Positions 35,501 through 42,089 of a stretch of DNA of 42,089 bases are shown here, in pieces. Under the pieces are notes generated by a model. It was given only the letters and a program-made list of their open reading frames with translations. It ran no database searches and was not told the origin of the DNA. Every line of letters starts with the position of its first letter. The first letter of the stretch is position 1. The position numbers and the translations under genes are program-made. The DNA comes from Bacteroidaceae bacterium (GTDB lineage: Bacteria; Bacteroidota; Bacteroidia; Bacteroidales; Bacteroidaceae): positions 1-42,089 of the forward strand of contig JAGCPY010000044.1 in the NCBI GenBank assembly GCA_017965425.1. Reading direction: 5' to 3'.

Positions 35501-36902
35501 CGGGCGTGTGACGCTCAACGCCACTGGCAGCAACTACACCGGCAAGACAATCATCAACAGCGGCACCGTCACCGTGGCAGAGCTGGCTGACGGAGGACTG
35601 CCCAGCAGCATCGGTGCTGCCAGTGCTGCTGCCGCAAACTGGCAGTTGGGAAAGGCCACGCTCATTGTCAACAACGCAAACACCGCCACTAACCGAGGCC
35701 TCACCCTCAATGACACTGCCACCATACAAATCTCCAGCGGTGTGACTGCCCTCAAAGGCATCATCCAAGGCAATGGACGCCTGGTGAAGAAAGGCAGTGG
35801 ACAGCTCAATATCACCTACGCCGGCAACAACACGTGGAAGTCTACCGAGCTCGCTGCCGGCACTCTGGCTATGGGCGTGTGGAATACCACCTTCGGCACT
35901 GCCAACTCTACCATCGACGTGACGGGAAACGCTGCCATCACCATCTTCAACAACAACTCCACAGGTTCTGTGCCCTCGCTGGGCAACACCATCAACATTG
36001 CCAAGGGAAAGACGCTCACCGTCAACGCCGGACAGCGCTGCAACGTCCGCGGTAAATGGACGGGAGAGGGCACGGTGAAAATCAGCTTCCCCTACGTGCG
36101 TGGCGACTTTTCCACCAACATGTCCGACTTTCAAGGCACGCTCAATCCCACCAGCGGACAGTTCCGCTTGGTCAGCGCCATGAACATGCAGAAGGGCACC
36201 TTCACGCTCGGTGCAGGTGTCTATGCCGTTGGTGTGCAGAGCCAAAGCGGAACGGAAACAAGCCTGACACACAAGATCGGGGCGTTGTCTTCGTCTGCTG
36301 CTGATGCCCAACTGTCCACCAGCGTCTGGAATGTGGGCTATCTTGGCACGAACACCACTTTCGCCGGCATCATTGGAGGTGGCGCCACGCTGAACAAATA
36401 CGGAGAGGGAACGCTCACCCTCACAGGCACAAGCACGGGTAAGGTGGTGGTCATCGAAGGTGCCGTGGCTGGCACGGGCACCGTGGGCTCCCTTACCGTC
36501 CAGAAAGGCGGTGCACTGCTCGTGCGGGCTCGCGGCACCAGCGGACTCGACGTGCTGAAAGTCAGCGGAAAAGTCATTCTCAATAATCCCGTCCTTCGCA
36601 TGGAGCGCACCTCTGGCACTTGGAAGACCGACACTGACTACCAGCTCTTCACTGGCGCGGTTACCCTCAACGGCACTCCCGTCTTTGAACCCGCCATCCC
36701 CATGGAGGGCTACAGGTGGGATTACAGCCAGCTCTCCAGCGATGGAATCCTGCGTGTGGTGAGTGACCCCACGGGAATCGGGGAGGTGAAGAGAGAAGGA
36801 GAGGAACGCGAACAGTACATGTATGACCTCAGTGGTCGTCGCATTGAGAAACCACGAAAGGGAATTTATATCAAGGGTGGTAAGAAAAGCTATATAGAGT
36901 AA
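32538..36902 (+). CDS. Secreted PL11 rhamnogalacturonan lyase fused to autotransporter-type beta repeats
   Basis: A 1454-residue exported protein: signal peptide (to about residue 22, ..MVPAQ), then a complete PL11 catalytic region (about 25-620). The calcium-binding propeller repeats are evident as DLDGDGEMDY, DMDCDGLGD and DMDGDGRDE, with the late AFWGDIIGDWREELIL block typical of PL11. The enzyme cleaves the GalA-Rha backbone of rhamnogalacturonan I by beta-elimination. From about 645 to 1410 the sequence changes to short T/G/N-rich beta-strand repeats (NHTGGTFISEGVLEV, GNGRLVKKGSGQLNI) like the autotransporter-associated beta-helix repeat, more than doubling the usual PL11 length. It ends YDLSGRRIEKPRKGIYIKGG.., the shared tail. 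The GH2 gene starts 3 bp after the stop codon, so they are an operon. Confidence 0.9.
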   Translation: MKLSRIFLLAGMMALPQMVPAQRLQQPLGRGVVAVNNGSNVTVTWRRLAQEPENATYNVYVNGAKVASTAHTFWKTTSAKVPVGAKVTVAMVTAEGDESAQSVPYEVKRFDMRNIFVDILFETGGSPLKSADFNTAYVWPIDLDGDGEMDYVVNRKSNTNALDGYVEGYLRTGQHLWTVKLGPNELSCAGQDDQITVADMDCDGLGDVIIQSSDGTQFWDADKKAFGLFVKGKTTGDTDGDGIIDYETQSTRNAPRYISIIDGMTGSEKASVEQSYNQHYNRTNRAALMGDEYNKHVGHMGVFYHDGIHPAVVMEWHMRGTGGDHHYYNIGVAYDFSSGKAGNLKELFNKPTGAPAFHQIRVGDMDGDGRDEMIVGGYTMNHDGSILFNTGIAHGDRFRTSDIDPERPGLETFAIQQYAGDMLGQVLYDARTGEFIKKWYLSAVGDIGRGECMDIDKNHLGWEMWSTMDGKVYDAQGNPINEYGNQYPCEGIWWDNELDREVVQTSDSHYNVYIQDFFKGREVEFAKLSNYRYTTVYAKRAAFWGDIIGDWREELILLHKENGVIVGITGVTTDYASDTDLIYCLQQDPHYCGDCTTKGYYQSPNPGFYLGFDMPRPQLPPCMVTDLVARADGQFVNFDRSAVATYADGKSLLFDLTYADKAFTINSAFSPSVIYAMPVRNQSITISGTGRVEGNLPLWKSQQGRLVVNVPLNHTGGTFISEGVLEVNSTIQGDVDLRARGTLAGNAVMAGKLNIEGALNYEGCRLMPGGEKGNVGVITLQQGLTINKRLFVEADIKDADVNAASSVPVGFADGNTAVGQQASSDLILVEGDITLGGSGQLVFTIVPDVAKPQPARYKLMAYTGEFKGNLAQVSVRGLQGISYNVIHEQQALWLVINEQRSAATGVRWTGAESNLWDYQTANFTLDGESTEFVAGDAIIIGDDAAKTTIQLSELMPVGGVTFENDTKTITLNGTGGITGRGDVVMNGSGRVTLNATGSNYTGKTIINSGTVTVAELADGGLPSSIGAASAAAANWQLGKATLIVNNANTATNRGLTLNDTATIQISSGVTALKGIIQGNGRLVKKGSGQLNITYAGNNTWKSTELAAGTLAMGVWNTTFGTANSTIDVTGNAAITIFNNNSTGSVPSLGNTINIAKGKTLTVNAGQRCNVRGKWTGEGTVKISFPYVRGDFSTNMSDFQGTLNPTSGQFRLVSAMNMQKGTFTLGAGVYAVGVQSQSGTETSLTHKIGALSSSAADAQLSTSVWNVGYLGTNTTFAGIIGGGATLNKYGEGTLTLTGTSTGKVVVIEGAVAGTGTVGSLTVQKGGALLVRARGTSGLDVLKVSGKVILNNPVLRMERTSGTWKTDTDYQLFTGAVTLNGTPVFEPAIPMEGYRWDYSQLSSDGILRVVSDPTGIGEVKREGEEREQYMYDLSGRRIEKPRKGIYIKGGKKSYIE

Positions 36903-36905
36903 GGC

Positions 36906-39905
36906 ATGAGACGGAAGTTTTTGTTTTGTCTGTTGTTCTCGCTGACCATTGGCGTGCAGGCGGTGGAACGCATGAAGTTGAACTTCAACGCCGATTGGCG
37001 ATTGTTTGTGGGCGATGTGCCAGAGGCTTCTGAGCCTGCTTTCAACGACAGACGGTGGAAACCCGTCACTCTTCCCTATGCCTTCAACGGCGATGAGGCA
37101 TTTCGAAAGGATATCGTCGAGCTCACCGATACGGTGGTGTGGTATCGGAAAGAGTTTAAGGTGGAGGGCTCAGAGTTGGGAACGCAAAAATTCTTCATCG
37201 AATTTGAAGGTGCCCGTCAGGGAGCTGATGTCTATCTGAACGGCCATCATCTGGGCTTCTCTGACAATGGTGTGATGGCTTTCGGTTTCGACATGACACC
37301 TTATATACAGAAGGGCAGGAACGTGTTGGCCGTGCGCTGCGATAACAGCTGGACCTATCGTGACCGTGTGCTCAACAGCCGTTACCAGTGGAACGACCGC
37401 AACTTCAACGCCAACTACGGCGGCTTGCCGAAGAACGTCTGGCTACACGTGACGGGCAAGCTCTACCAAACGCTGCCGCTATACTCTAACCTCGGAACCA
37501 CGGGCACCTACATCTACGCTTCCGACTTCGACATCCCCAGCCATAAAGCGGTGATACACGCTGAGAGCCAGGTGAAGAACGAGGACACAAGGACGCACAC
37601 TTTCACCTTTATCGTCCGCGTGCTCGATATCGAAGGCAAGGAGGTGGCTCGGTTCCGCAGCGAGTCCATCACCATGCAACCTGGTGAGACGCGCATCGTC
37701 AGAGCCCAACAGAAAGTCGAGGGTCTGCATTTCTGGTCGTGGGGCTACGGCTATCTCTACACTGTCAATACCTGTATTGCGGTCAACGGTTTTCCCGTTG
37801 ATTCACAGTCCCTGCAAACAGGCTTCCGCAAGACCCGTTTCGGCGATGGCAAGATATGGTTGAACGACCGCGTGATGATGGTGCATGGCTACGCTCAGCG
37901 CACCAGCAACGAGTGGCCAGGTGTGGGCATCAGCGTTCCTGCCTGGCTCAGCGACTACAGCAACGGACTGATGGTGGAGAGCGGTGCCAACATGGTACGC
38001 TGGATGCACGTCACACCGTGGAAGCAGGACGTCGAGTCGTGCGACCGCGTAGGACTGCCGCAAGCCATGCCTGCCGGCGATTCTGAGAAGGATGTGGAGG
38101 GAGCCCGCTGGCAGCAGCGAACTACCCTCATGCGCGATGCCATCATCTATAACCGCAACAACCCCTCGATTCTTTTCTATGAGTGTGGCAACGAGAGCAT
38201 CAGCCGTGAGCACATGCTCGAAATGAAAGCCATCCGTGATGAGTTTGACCCACATGGCGGACGCGCCATCGGCAGCCGCGAGATGCTCGACATTGACGAA
38301 GCGGAGTATGGCGGAGAAATGCTGTATATCAACAAGTCTAAGAAGCATCCCATGTGGGCAATGGAGTATTGTCGTGATGAGGGACTGCGTAAGTACTGGG
38401 ACGAGTGGAGCTATCCCTTCCACAAGGAAGGCGACGGACCGCTCTATCGTGGCAAACCCGCTACAGAGTACAATCATAACATGGATCAGTTCGCCATCGA
38501 GATGGTGCGCCGTTGGTACGACTACTGGCGCGAACGTCCCGGCACCGGCCCCCGAGTCTCGTCGGGCGGCGTGAAGATTGTCTTCTCCGACACCAACACC
38601 CATCATCGTGGCGAGTCGAACTACCGCACCAGCGGCGTCACCGATGCTATGCGCATACCCAAGGATGCCTTCTTCGCCCATCAGGTGATGTGGAGCGGAT
38701 GGGTGGAACCCGAAGAGACAAGGACCTACATCATCGGGCATTGGAATTATCAACAGGGAACAACAAAGCCTGTCTATGTCGTTTCCACCGCCGACGAGGT
38801 AGAATTGTTCTTGAATGGCTCCTCATTAGGTAAAGGGAAGCAACAGTATCGCTATCTCTACATCTTTGACAACATAACCTTTGAGCCAGGCACCCTGGAG
38901 GCGGTTGGCACCGACGGCAGTCGCTACAAACTGGAAACGGCAGGCGACCCCAATCAGCTAAAGCTCTCTGCCATCACAAATCCCGAGGGCACGAAGGCCG
39001 ACGGCGCCGACATGGTGCTGTTCCAGGTGGAAGTGATGGACAAGCAGGGACGCCGCTGCCCGTTGGACGACCGTATCATCAGCTTTGAACTCTCGGGTGA
39101 AGCGCAATGGATCGGTGGCATCGCTTCCCGCAACAACAAGGATTTGCAGCGACCCGATGTCAATCGCCACGAGGGCTTGCTGGACGCTGCCGCCACGAAA
39201 AACGTCTCTGACAACTATGTGGGTGCCACCTCTCTACCGGTGGAGTGTGGCGTGAACCGTGTGCTTGTCCGCACGACCACCAAGGCTGGCGACATCCACC
39301 TCACTGCGCGTGCAGAAGGGTTGAAGCCTGCCAGCGTTCACGTGAAAAGTGGAAATAAACATCCTTCATCTTTCGTCCCTCATCTTTCATTCATGAGGGG
39401 TGAAACGCCCCTTACTCCCTCTTACACCGAACGCGCCCGCGGCATCAACATCGTTTCAGCCACTGCAGGCTTTGACAGTGAACATGCTGCGCGCAGCTTC
39501 GACGACAACGAGCTCTCGGAGTGGAAGAACGACGGACGCCTCTCTACCGCCTGGATTACCTACAAACTGGAGAAGGAAACCATCATCGAAGACATCTGCC
39601 TCAAACTCACTGGTTGGCGACTGCGCAGCTATCCGCTGGAAATCTATGCAGGCCAGCAACTCATCTGGAATGGTGAGACGGAACGCAGCCTCGGCTACAT
39701 ACACCTGAAACCCACCCAGTCCGTCAAAACTCGTGAAATAACTATCCGACTGAAAGGTGCTGGCAAGGACGAAGATGCCTTCGGCGGCATCGTGGAGGTG
39801 GCGGAACCCGCTGCCGGAGAGCTCGACCTCTTCAAAGCCAAGAATGGCGGCGAAACCAAGAATGAGCTTCGCATCGTGGAGATAGAGCTTTTGGAATCAC
39901 TTTAA
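36906..39905 (+). CDS. Secreted GH2 beta-galactosidase/glucuronidase-type enzyme with F5/8 domain
   Basis: A 999-residue protein with a signal peptide (MRRKFLFCLLFSLTIGVQAV). Sugar-binding (about 25-180), Ig-like (190-305) and TIM-barrel domains (310-600) are followed by Ig-like segments and a C-terminal discoidin/F5/8 region (about 843-999). Glu430 in YECGNESIS is the acid/base and Glu487 in PMWAMEYC the likely nucleophile. The sequence around the nucleophile differs from LacZ, so the specificity (beta-galactoside, beta-glucuronide or other) is open; the pairing with PL11 suggests side-chain removal from rhamnogalacturonan I. Between the domains, residues about 816-840 (HPSSFVPHLSFMRGETPL) are encoded by repeated CATCTTTC words that look like non-coding repeat DNA read through in frame. 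Confidence 0.88.
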   Translation: MRRKFLFCLLFSLTIGVQAVERMKLNFNADWRLFVGDVPEASEPAFNDRRWKPVTLPYAFNGDEAFRKDIVELTDTVVWYRKEFKVEGSELGTQKFFIEFEGARQGADVYLNGHHLGFSDNGVMAFGFDMTPYIQKGRNVLAVRCDNSWTYRDRVLNSRYQWNDRNFNANYGGLPKNVWLHVTGKLYQTLPLYSNLGTTGTYIYASDFDIPSHKAVIHAESQVKNEDTRTHTFTFIVRVLDIEGKEVARFRSESITMQPGETRIVRAQQKVEGLHFWSWGYGYLYTVNTCIAVNGFPVDSQSLQTGFRKTRFGDGKIWLNDRVMMVHGYAQRTSNEWPGVGISVPAWLSDYSNGLMVESGANMVRWMHVTPWKQDVESCDRVGLPQAMPAGDSEKDVEGARWQQRTTLMRDAIIYNRNNPSILFYECGNESISREHMLEMKAIRDEFDPHGGRAIGSREMLDIDEAEYGGEMLYINKSKKHPMWAMEYCRDEGLRKYWDEWSYPFHKEGDGPLYRGKPATEYNHNMDQFAIEMVRRWYDYWRERPGTGPRVSSGGVKIVFSDTNTHHRGESNYRTSGVTDAMRIPKDAFFAHQVMWSGWVEPEETRTYIIGHWNYQQGTTKPVYVVSTADEVELFLNGSSLGKGKQQYRYLYIFDNITFEPGTLEAVGTDGSRYKLETAGDPNQLKLSAITNPEGTKADGADMVLFQVEVMDKQGRRCPLDDRIISFELSGEAQWIGGIASRNNKDLQRPDVNRHEGLLDAAATKNVSDNYVGATSLPVECGVNRVLVRTTTKAGDIHLTARAEGLKPASVHVKSGNKHPSSFVPHLSFMRGETPLTPSYTERARGINIVSATAGFDSEHAARSFDDNELSEWKNDGRLSTAWITYKLEKETIIEDICLKLTGWRLRSYPLEIYAGQQLIWNGETERSLGYIHLKPTQSVKTREITIRLKGAGKDEDAFGGIVEVAEPAAGELDLFKAKNGGETKNELRIVEIELLESL

Positions 39906-39982
39906 TCCCTAAGCAATATATATGTACACGTGCCTGCCAAGCCGTGTGCATGTTCACCCGTTCACTTGTCTTTCTGTGGACA

Positions 39983-40048
39983 CGTATATACGAGGTCGTG
40001 TTTTCGTATATACGCGTCTGCATTTTCGTATATACGCGTCTGGCGACT
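39983..40048. repeat. Array C of 22-bp units with palindromic core CGTATATACG
   Basis: Perfect CGTATATACG cores start at 39983, 40005 and 40027, exactly 22 bp apart. Units 2 and 3 share CGTATATACGCGTCTG, and the two core-flanking stretches before units 2 and 3 end in TTTT. Compared with array A on its minus strand the order TTTT-core-(A/C)GT(T/C)T is the same. Confidence 0.88.
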
Positions 40049-40065
40049 CTATTGTGGCAGAATAG

Positions 40066-40080
40066 TGGACAAAATGTCCA
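40066..40080. promoter_or_regulatory. Possible activator site upstream of the sigma-54 promoter
   Basis: TGGACA and TGTCCA are a perfect 6-bp inverted pair with a 3-bp spacer, centred about 87 bp before the expected transcript start. This is the usual place for an enhancer-binding protein that activates sigma-54 polymerase. A further half-like TGTCTA is at 40087. Confidence 0.45.
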
Positions 40081-40133
40081 GAAAGATGTCTATTTGGCAT
40101 GATAATGAAAGGATTATGCGGCAATAATGCAAT

Positions 40134-40149
40134 TGGCACGCCTGTTGCA
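40134..40149 (+). promoter_or_regulatory. Sigma-54 (-24/-12) promoter of the hsp20 gene
   Basis: TGGCACGCCTGTTGCA agrees at every defined position with TGGCACG-N4-TTGC(A/T), with GG and GC 12 bp apart. The expected start is near 40160, giving a leader of about 108 nt before the ATG at 40268. Confidence 0.75.
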
Positions 40150-40267
40150 TCTTAAAGGGTGAACGCCGATGCGACGAGCAGACGAACAACAAAAGGAAGC
40201 GACGAGCGGAAGCGGTCAAGAAAAGAAAAACAAATGTTTAACCCTTAAAGTATAGGAGATTTAAATC

Positions 40268-40687
40268 ATGTTACCAGTAATGTTTAAGAACAGTTGGTTC
40301 CCCACCGTATTCGATGATTTCTTTAACACAAATATGACCACACAGCGCACGGCACCTGCCGTCAACGTTAAGGTCGATGAGAACGCCTACACGATGGAGG
40401 TCGCAGCTCCTGGATTGAAGAAGGAATACTGCCGTATTAGCATCAACGACGAAGGCAACCTCAACGTCGCCATTGAGAACAAGTTCGAGCACAAAGAAGA
40501 GGACAAGAAAGAGCACTATCTGCGTCGCGAGTTCTCTTACACCAACTATCAGCAGGCTTACACGTTGCCGGAAGACGTTGACAAGAACGGCATTTCGGCC
40601 AAGGTCGAAGACGGTGTCTTGACCATCGTGATGCCGAAGGTGAAGAAAGAGGAAGTCAAGGTCTCACGTCACATTGACATCGCTTGA
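40268..40687 (+). CDS. Small heat-shock protein, Hsp20/alpha-crystallin family
   Basis: A 139-residue cytoplasmic chaperone that holds unfolding proteins until ATP-dependent chaperones act. The alpha-crystallin domain covers about residues 28-135: PAVNVKVDENAYTMEVAAPGLKK, the LRREFSYTNYQQAYTLPEDVD region and the AKVEDGVLTIVMPK signature (A-x-x-x-x-G-V-L-x-[IV]). The N-terminal arm has WFPTVFDDFF and the C-terminus ends VKVSRHIDIA. An AGGAG stretch just upstream of the ATG is unusual for Bacteroidetes, which rarely use Shine-Dalgarno sequences. It is a single-gene unit between a sigma-54 promoter and an intrinsic terminator, which implies induction by an activator rather than constant expression. 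Confidence 0.93.
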   Translation: MLPVMFKNSWFPTVFDDFFNTNMTTQRTAPAVNVKVDENAYTMEVAAPGLKKEYCRISINDEGNLNVAIENKFEHKEEDKKEHYLRREFSYTNYQQAYTLPEDVDKNGISAKVEDGVLTIVMPKVKKEEVKVSRHIDIA

Positions 40688-40710
40688 CGATAGTTCCTTA
40701 CGAACCAGAA

Positions 40711-40746
40711 AAAGCGGAAGCCTCATCACGGGGCTTCCGCTTTTTT
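40711..40746 (+). terminator. Intrinsic terminator of the hsp20 gene
   Basis: AAAGCGGAAGCC (40711-40722) pairs with GGCTTCCGCTTT, starting at 40732, around a 9-nt loop and ends in a run of six T. Confidence 0.9.
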
Positions 40747-40865
40747 AGGTTCATTCCGCAGTTTTCAGGCTTCTTTTCTCCACATTATAGTGTTCAGATG
40801 AATAAAAAAGCCATCCAGATACAAAAAAGTTGCAGAATCGTTGTTCTCGGTTCAAATATTATTCC

Positions 40866-40873
40866 TACCTTTG
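40866..40873 (+). promoter_or_regulatory. Bacteroidetes -7 promoter motif for tRNA-Ser
   Basis: TACCTTTG, 15 bp upstream of the tRNA 5' end, with TTGT (40841-40844) at a 21-bp spacing as the -33 part. Confidence 0.7.
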
Positions 40874-40888
40874 CACCGCAAATCACCC

Positions 40889-40973
40889 GGAGAGGTGGTA
40901 GAGTGGTCGATTACAGCGGTCTTGAAAACCGCCGTACCGCAAGGTACCGGGGGTTCGAATCCCTCCCTCTCCG
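40889..40973 (+). tRNA. tRNA-Ser (anticodon TGA)
   Basis: The 85-nt gene folds as a class II tRNA: acceptor GGAGAGG pairs with CCTCTCC, the anticodon stem-loop is CGGT-CTTGAAA-ACCG with anticodon TGA, the variable arm is GTACC-GCAA-GGTAC, and the T arm contains GGTTCGAATCC. The discriminator is G. CCA is not fully encoded (next bases are CAA), so it must be added after transcription. It reads serine codons UCA and UCG. Confidence 0.95.
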
Positions 40974-40974
40974 C

Positions 40975-41012
40975 AAAGAGTTCAATGAGTAACATCGTTG
41001 GACTCTTTTTTT
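40975..41012 (+). terminator. Likely terminator after tRNA-Ser
   Basis: AAGAGT (40976-40981) and the ACTCTT near 41002-41007 pair around a partly matched loop, and seven T follow. The rest of the gap up to the transposase start (about 220 bp) is AT-rich; it must hold the IS left end, which I cannot place exactly. Confidence 0.6.
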
Positions 41013-41198
41013 ATGTCCTGATCAAGCGATCTTCTCTAATGACTTGAACTGGCACAGTCGTTTTTTCATAGGGGTAAACTATTTTTTCGATTAAAATTAT
41101 TACCTTTCCTCTATAAATAGGGTTTACTAAAATAAGCTATCCATCTGATATTTAATAAAATATAACATTGATTATTTCTCTGTTTCAAGAAATATGCC

Positions 41199-41206
41199 TA
41201 CCTTTG
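41199..41206 (+). promoter_or_regulatory. Bacteroidetes -7 promoter motif for the transposase
   Basis: TACCTTTG followed by TGTG, 25 bp before the ATG at 41232. Confidence 0.55.
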
Positions 41207-41231
41207 TGTGTTAAAATCAGCGTATAACGTC

Positions 41232-42089
41232 ATGAAATACTACTCACAATACCGCACTCACGACCTGTTTGAGTTGCAGCAGTCCCTCTCCGGGTTGAGC
41301 AAGTCAAACCGTTGGGTTAAGCTGGCAGACAACCTTCCCTGGGACAAGATAGAGAAGGAATACAACAAGCGCCTTCGTAATGCCCATCACGGGGCAGGTA
41401 ACAAACCTGCCCGCATGGTAGTTGGCGCACTGATTGTAAAACACGTCGAGAACCTGAGTGACGAGAAGACCATCCAGGTAATCCAGGAGAATCCCTACAT
41501 GCAATATCTGTTGGGCCTTCCCTGTTTTACGGAGAAGCCTGTTTTTGTTCCGGAATTGTTCGTATTGATTCGCAAGCGCCTTGACGAGAAGTTCTTCAAT
41601 ATGCTGACATTGATGCTTGCGGAGGCCGACGGCAGCAAGCCGAAGGCGGAAGATACAGACGATGAAGGTCATGAGCACGGGGGTACGCTGAAAGTGGATG
41701 CCACCTGTTGTGATGCCGAGGTTCGTTATCCGACCGACACGAATCTGCTTGAAGACGGCAGCCGTCTGATAGACCGTCTGCTTGACAAGTTCTGTGCCCG
41801 CCATCATATCAGGAAGCCTCAGACGCATCGCGTAGAAGCCCGTCAGGCTTTCATCAGCTGCACCAAGAAGAAACGCAAGAGCAAGAAGCAGATAGACAAG
41901 ACCAAGCTGACGCTGCTTCGATGCCTCCAGGCTGATATCCAGATCTTCCTGGATTTCCTTGGCCGCCATGCGAGCAATTTGCTGGAATGTTTCAGCCGTC
42001 ATGACCACAAGTGTCTGCAGGCAGCCTTCAAGATGTTCGAGCAGCAGAAGATGATGTTCGAGGAGGGTGTCCGCACGTGTGCCGACCGC
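41232..42089 (+). mobile_element. IS1182/IS5-type insertion sequence, N-terminal 286 codons of the transposase
   Basis: An ATG at 41232 opens a frame without stop to the window edge (286 codons, C-terminus missing). MKYYSQYRTHDLFELQQSLSG and the DNLPWDKIEKEY, KPARMVVGALIVKH and IQENPYMQYLLGLP blocks are typical of the N-terminal domain of IS5-superfamily IS1182-like transposases. The DDE catalytic start is seen in TLKVDATCCDAEVRYPTDTNLL, with the first Asp near residue 155. The second Asp and the Glu lie beyond the edge. The element begins within about 260 bp after tRNA-Ser, in an AT-rich stretch. Terminal repeats and target duplication cannot be shown without the right end. Confidence 0.85.

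Larger units (their letters stand above)
39906..40267. other. 362-bp intergenic region upstream of the hsp20 gene
   Basis: It holds the 22-bp repeat array C (39983-40048), a perfect palindrome TGGACA-AAA-TGTCCA (40066-40080) and a sigma-54 promoter (40134-40149). No -7 box of the main Bacteroidetes sigma factor is seen near the hsp20 start, and no gene. Confidence 0.7.

Noticed and set aside
34458-36311. 617-codon open frame antisense to the PL11 gene
   Set aside because: It mirrors the codon bias of the sense gene, has no promoter or recognisable domain, and the sense frame is a clear PL11 fusion. The same holds for long antisense frames at 1702-3273, 20987-22033 and 27412-28710.
40845-41050. 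Small coding frames overlapping tRNA-Ser
   Set aside because: They are chance frames through the tRNA and its terminator; the tRNA fold is clear.

Overview
The window reads as chromosome of a Bacteroidales bacterium, most likely a Prevotella-type species of fairly high GC. The evidence is the Bacteroidetes -7 promoter motif TAnnTTTG upstream of almost every transcription unit (TAACTTTG, TACCTTTG, TATCTTTG), the dense set of secreted glycoside hydrolases and polysaccharide lyases, the HU-type DNA-binding protein of the Bacteroidetes kind, and a short C-terminal tail (YDLSGRR...KGIYI..GKK type) shared by several exported proteins.

Layout. 1-24 kb is a glycan-degradation region: a partial GH3 (1-417, -), a multidomain GH2 beta-galactosidase (784-5340, +), a membrane acyltransferase (5346-6464, -), a GH43 (6642-8711, +), a GPH-type sugar symporter with a cytoplasmic GH43 (11516-9154, -), a retaining-type GH97 (11736-13625, +), a C10 cysteine peptidase followed by a 62-residue peptide gene (13755-17240, +), then a minus-strand group: GH43 with a C-terminal lectin-like domain, an alginate-lyase-superfamily enzyme, rhamnulose-1-phosphate aldolase, LeuB and a D-2-hydroxyacid dehydrogenase (23828-17251). 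32.5-39.9 kb adds a PL11 rhamnogalacturonan lyase fused to autotransporter-type repeats and a second GH2. Together these suggest breakdown of rhamnose-, galactose- and arabinose/xylose-bearing plant polymers such as rhamnogalacturonan I. No SusC/SusD pair and no sensor-regulator is present in the window.

24.1-31.7 kb is accessory: an HU-like protein, a large ImmA/IrrE-type metalloprotease with an unrecognised N-terminal half, an overlapping helicase-like/primase pair, and a compact, AT-rich restriction-modification pair (NotI-like nuclease plus N6-adenine methyltransferase). A small AlkZ-like protein follows. At the right end are a small heat-shock protein gene with a very good sigma-54 promoter, tRNA-Ser(UGA), and the start of an IS1182/IS5-type transposase.

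The most striking non-coding signal is a family of palindromic repeats with core CGTATATACG that recurs at exactly 22-bp intervals in three separate intergenic regions (539-648, 24913-24978, 39983-40048). A second is a nested 42-bp and 20-bp inverted repeat built from GGTGAGGGAT units (8854-9087). Both look like uncharacterised repeat families.
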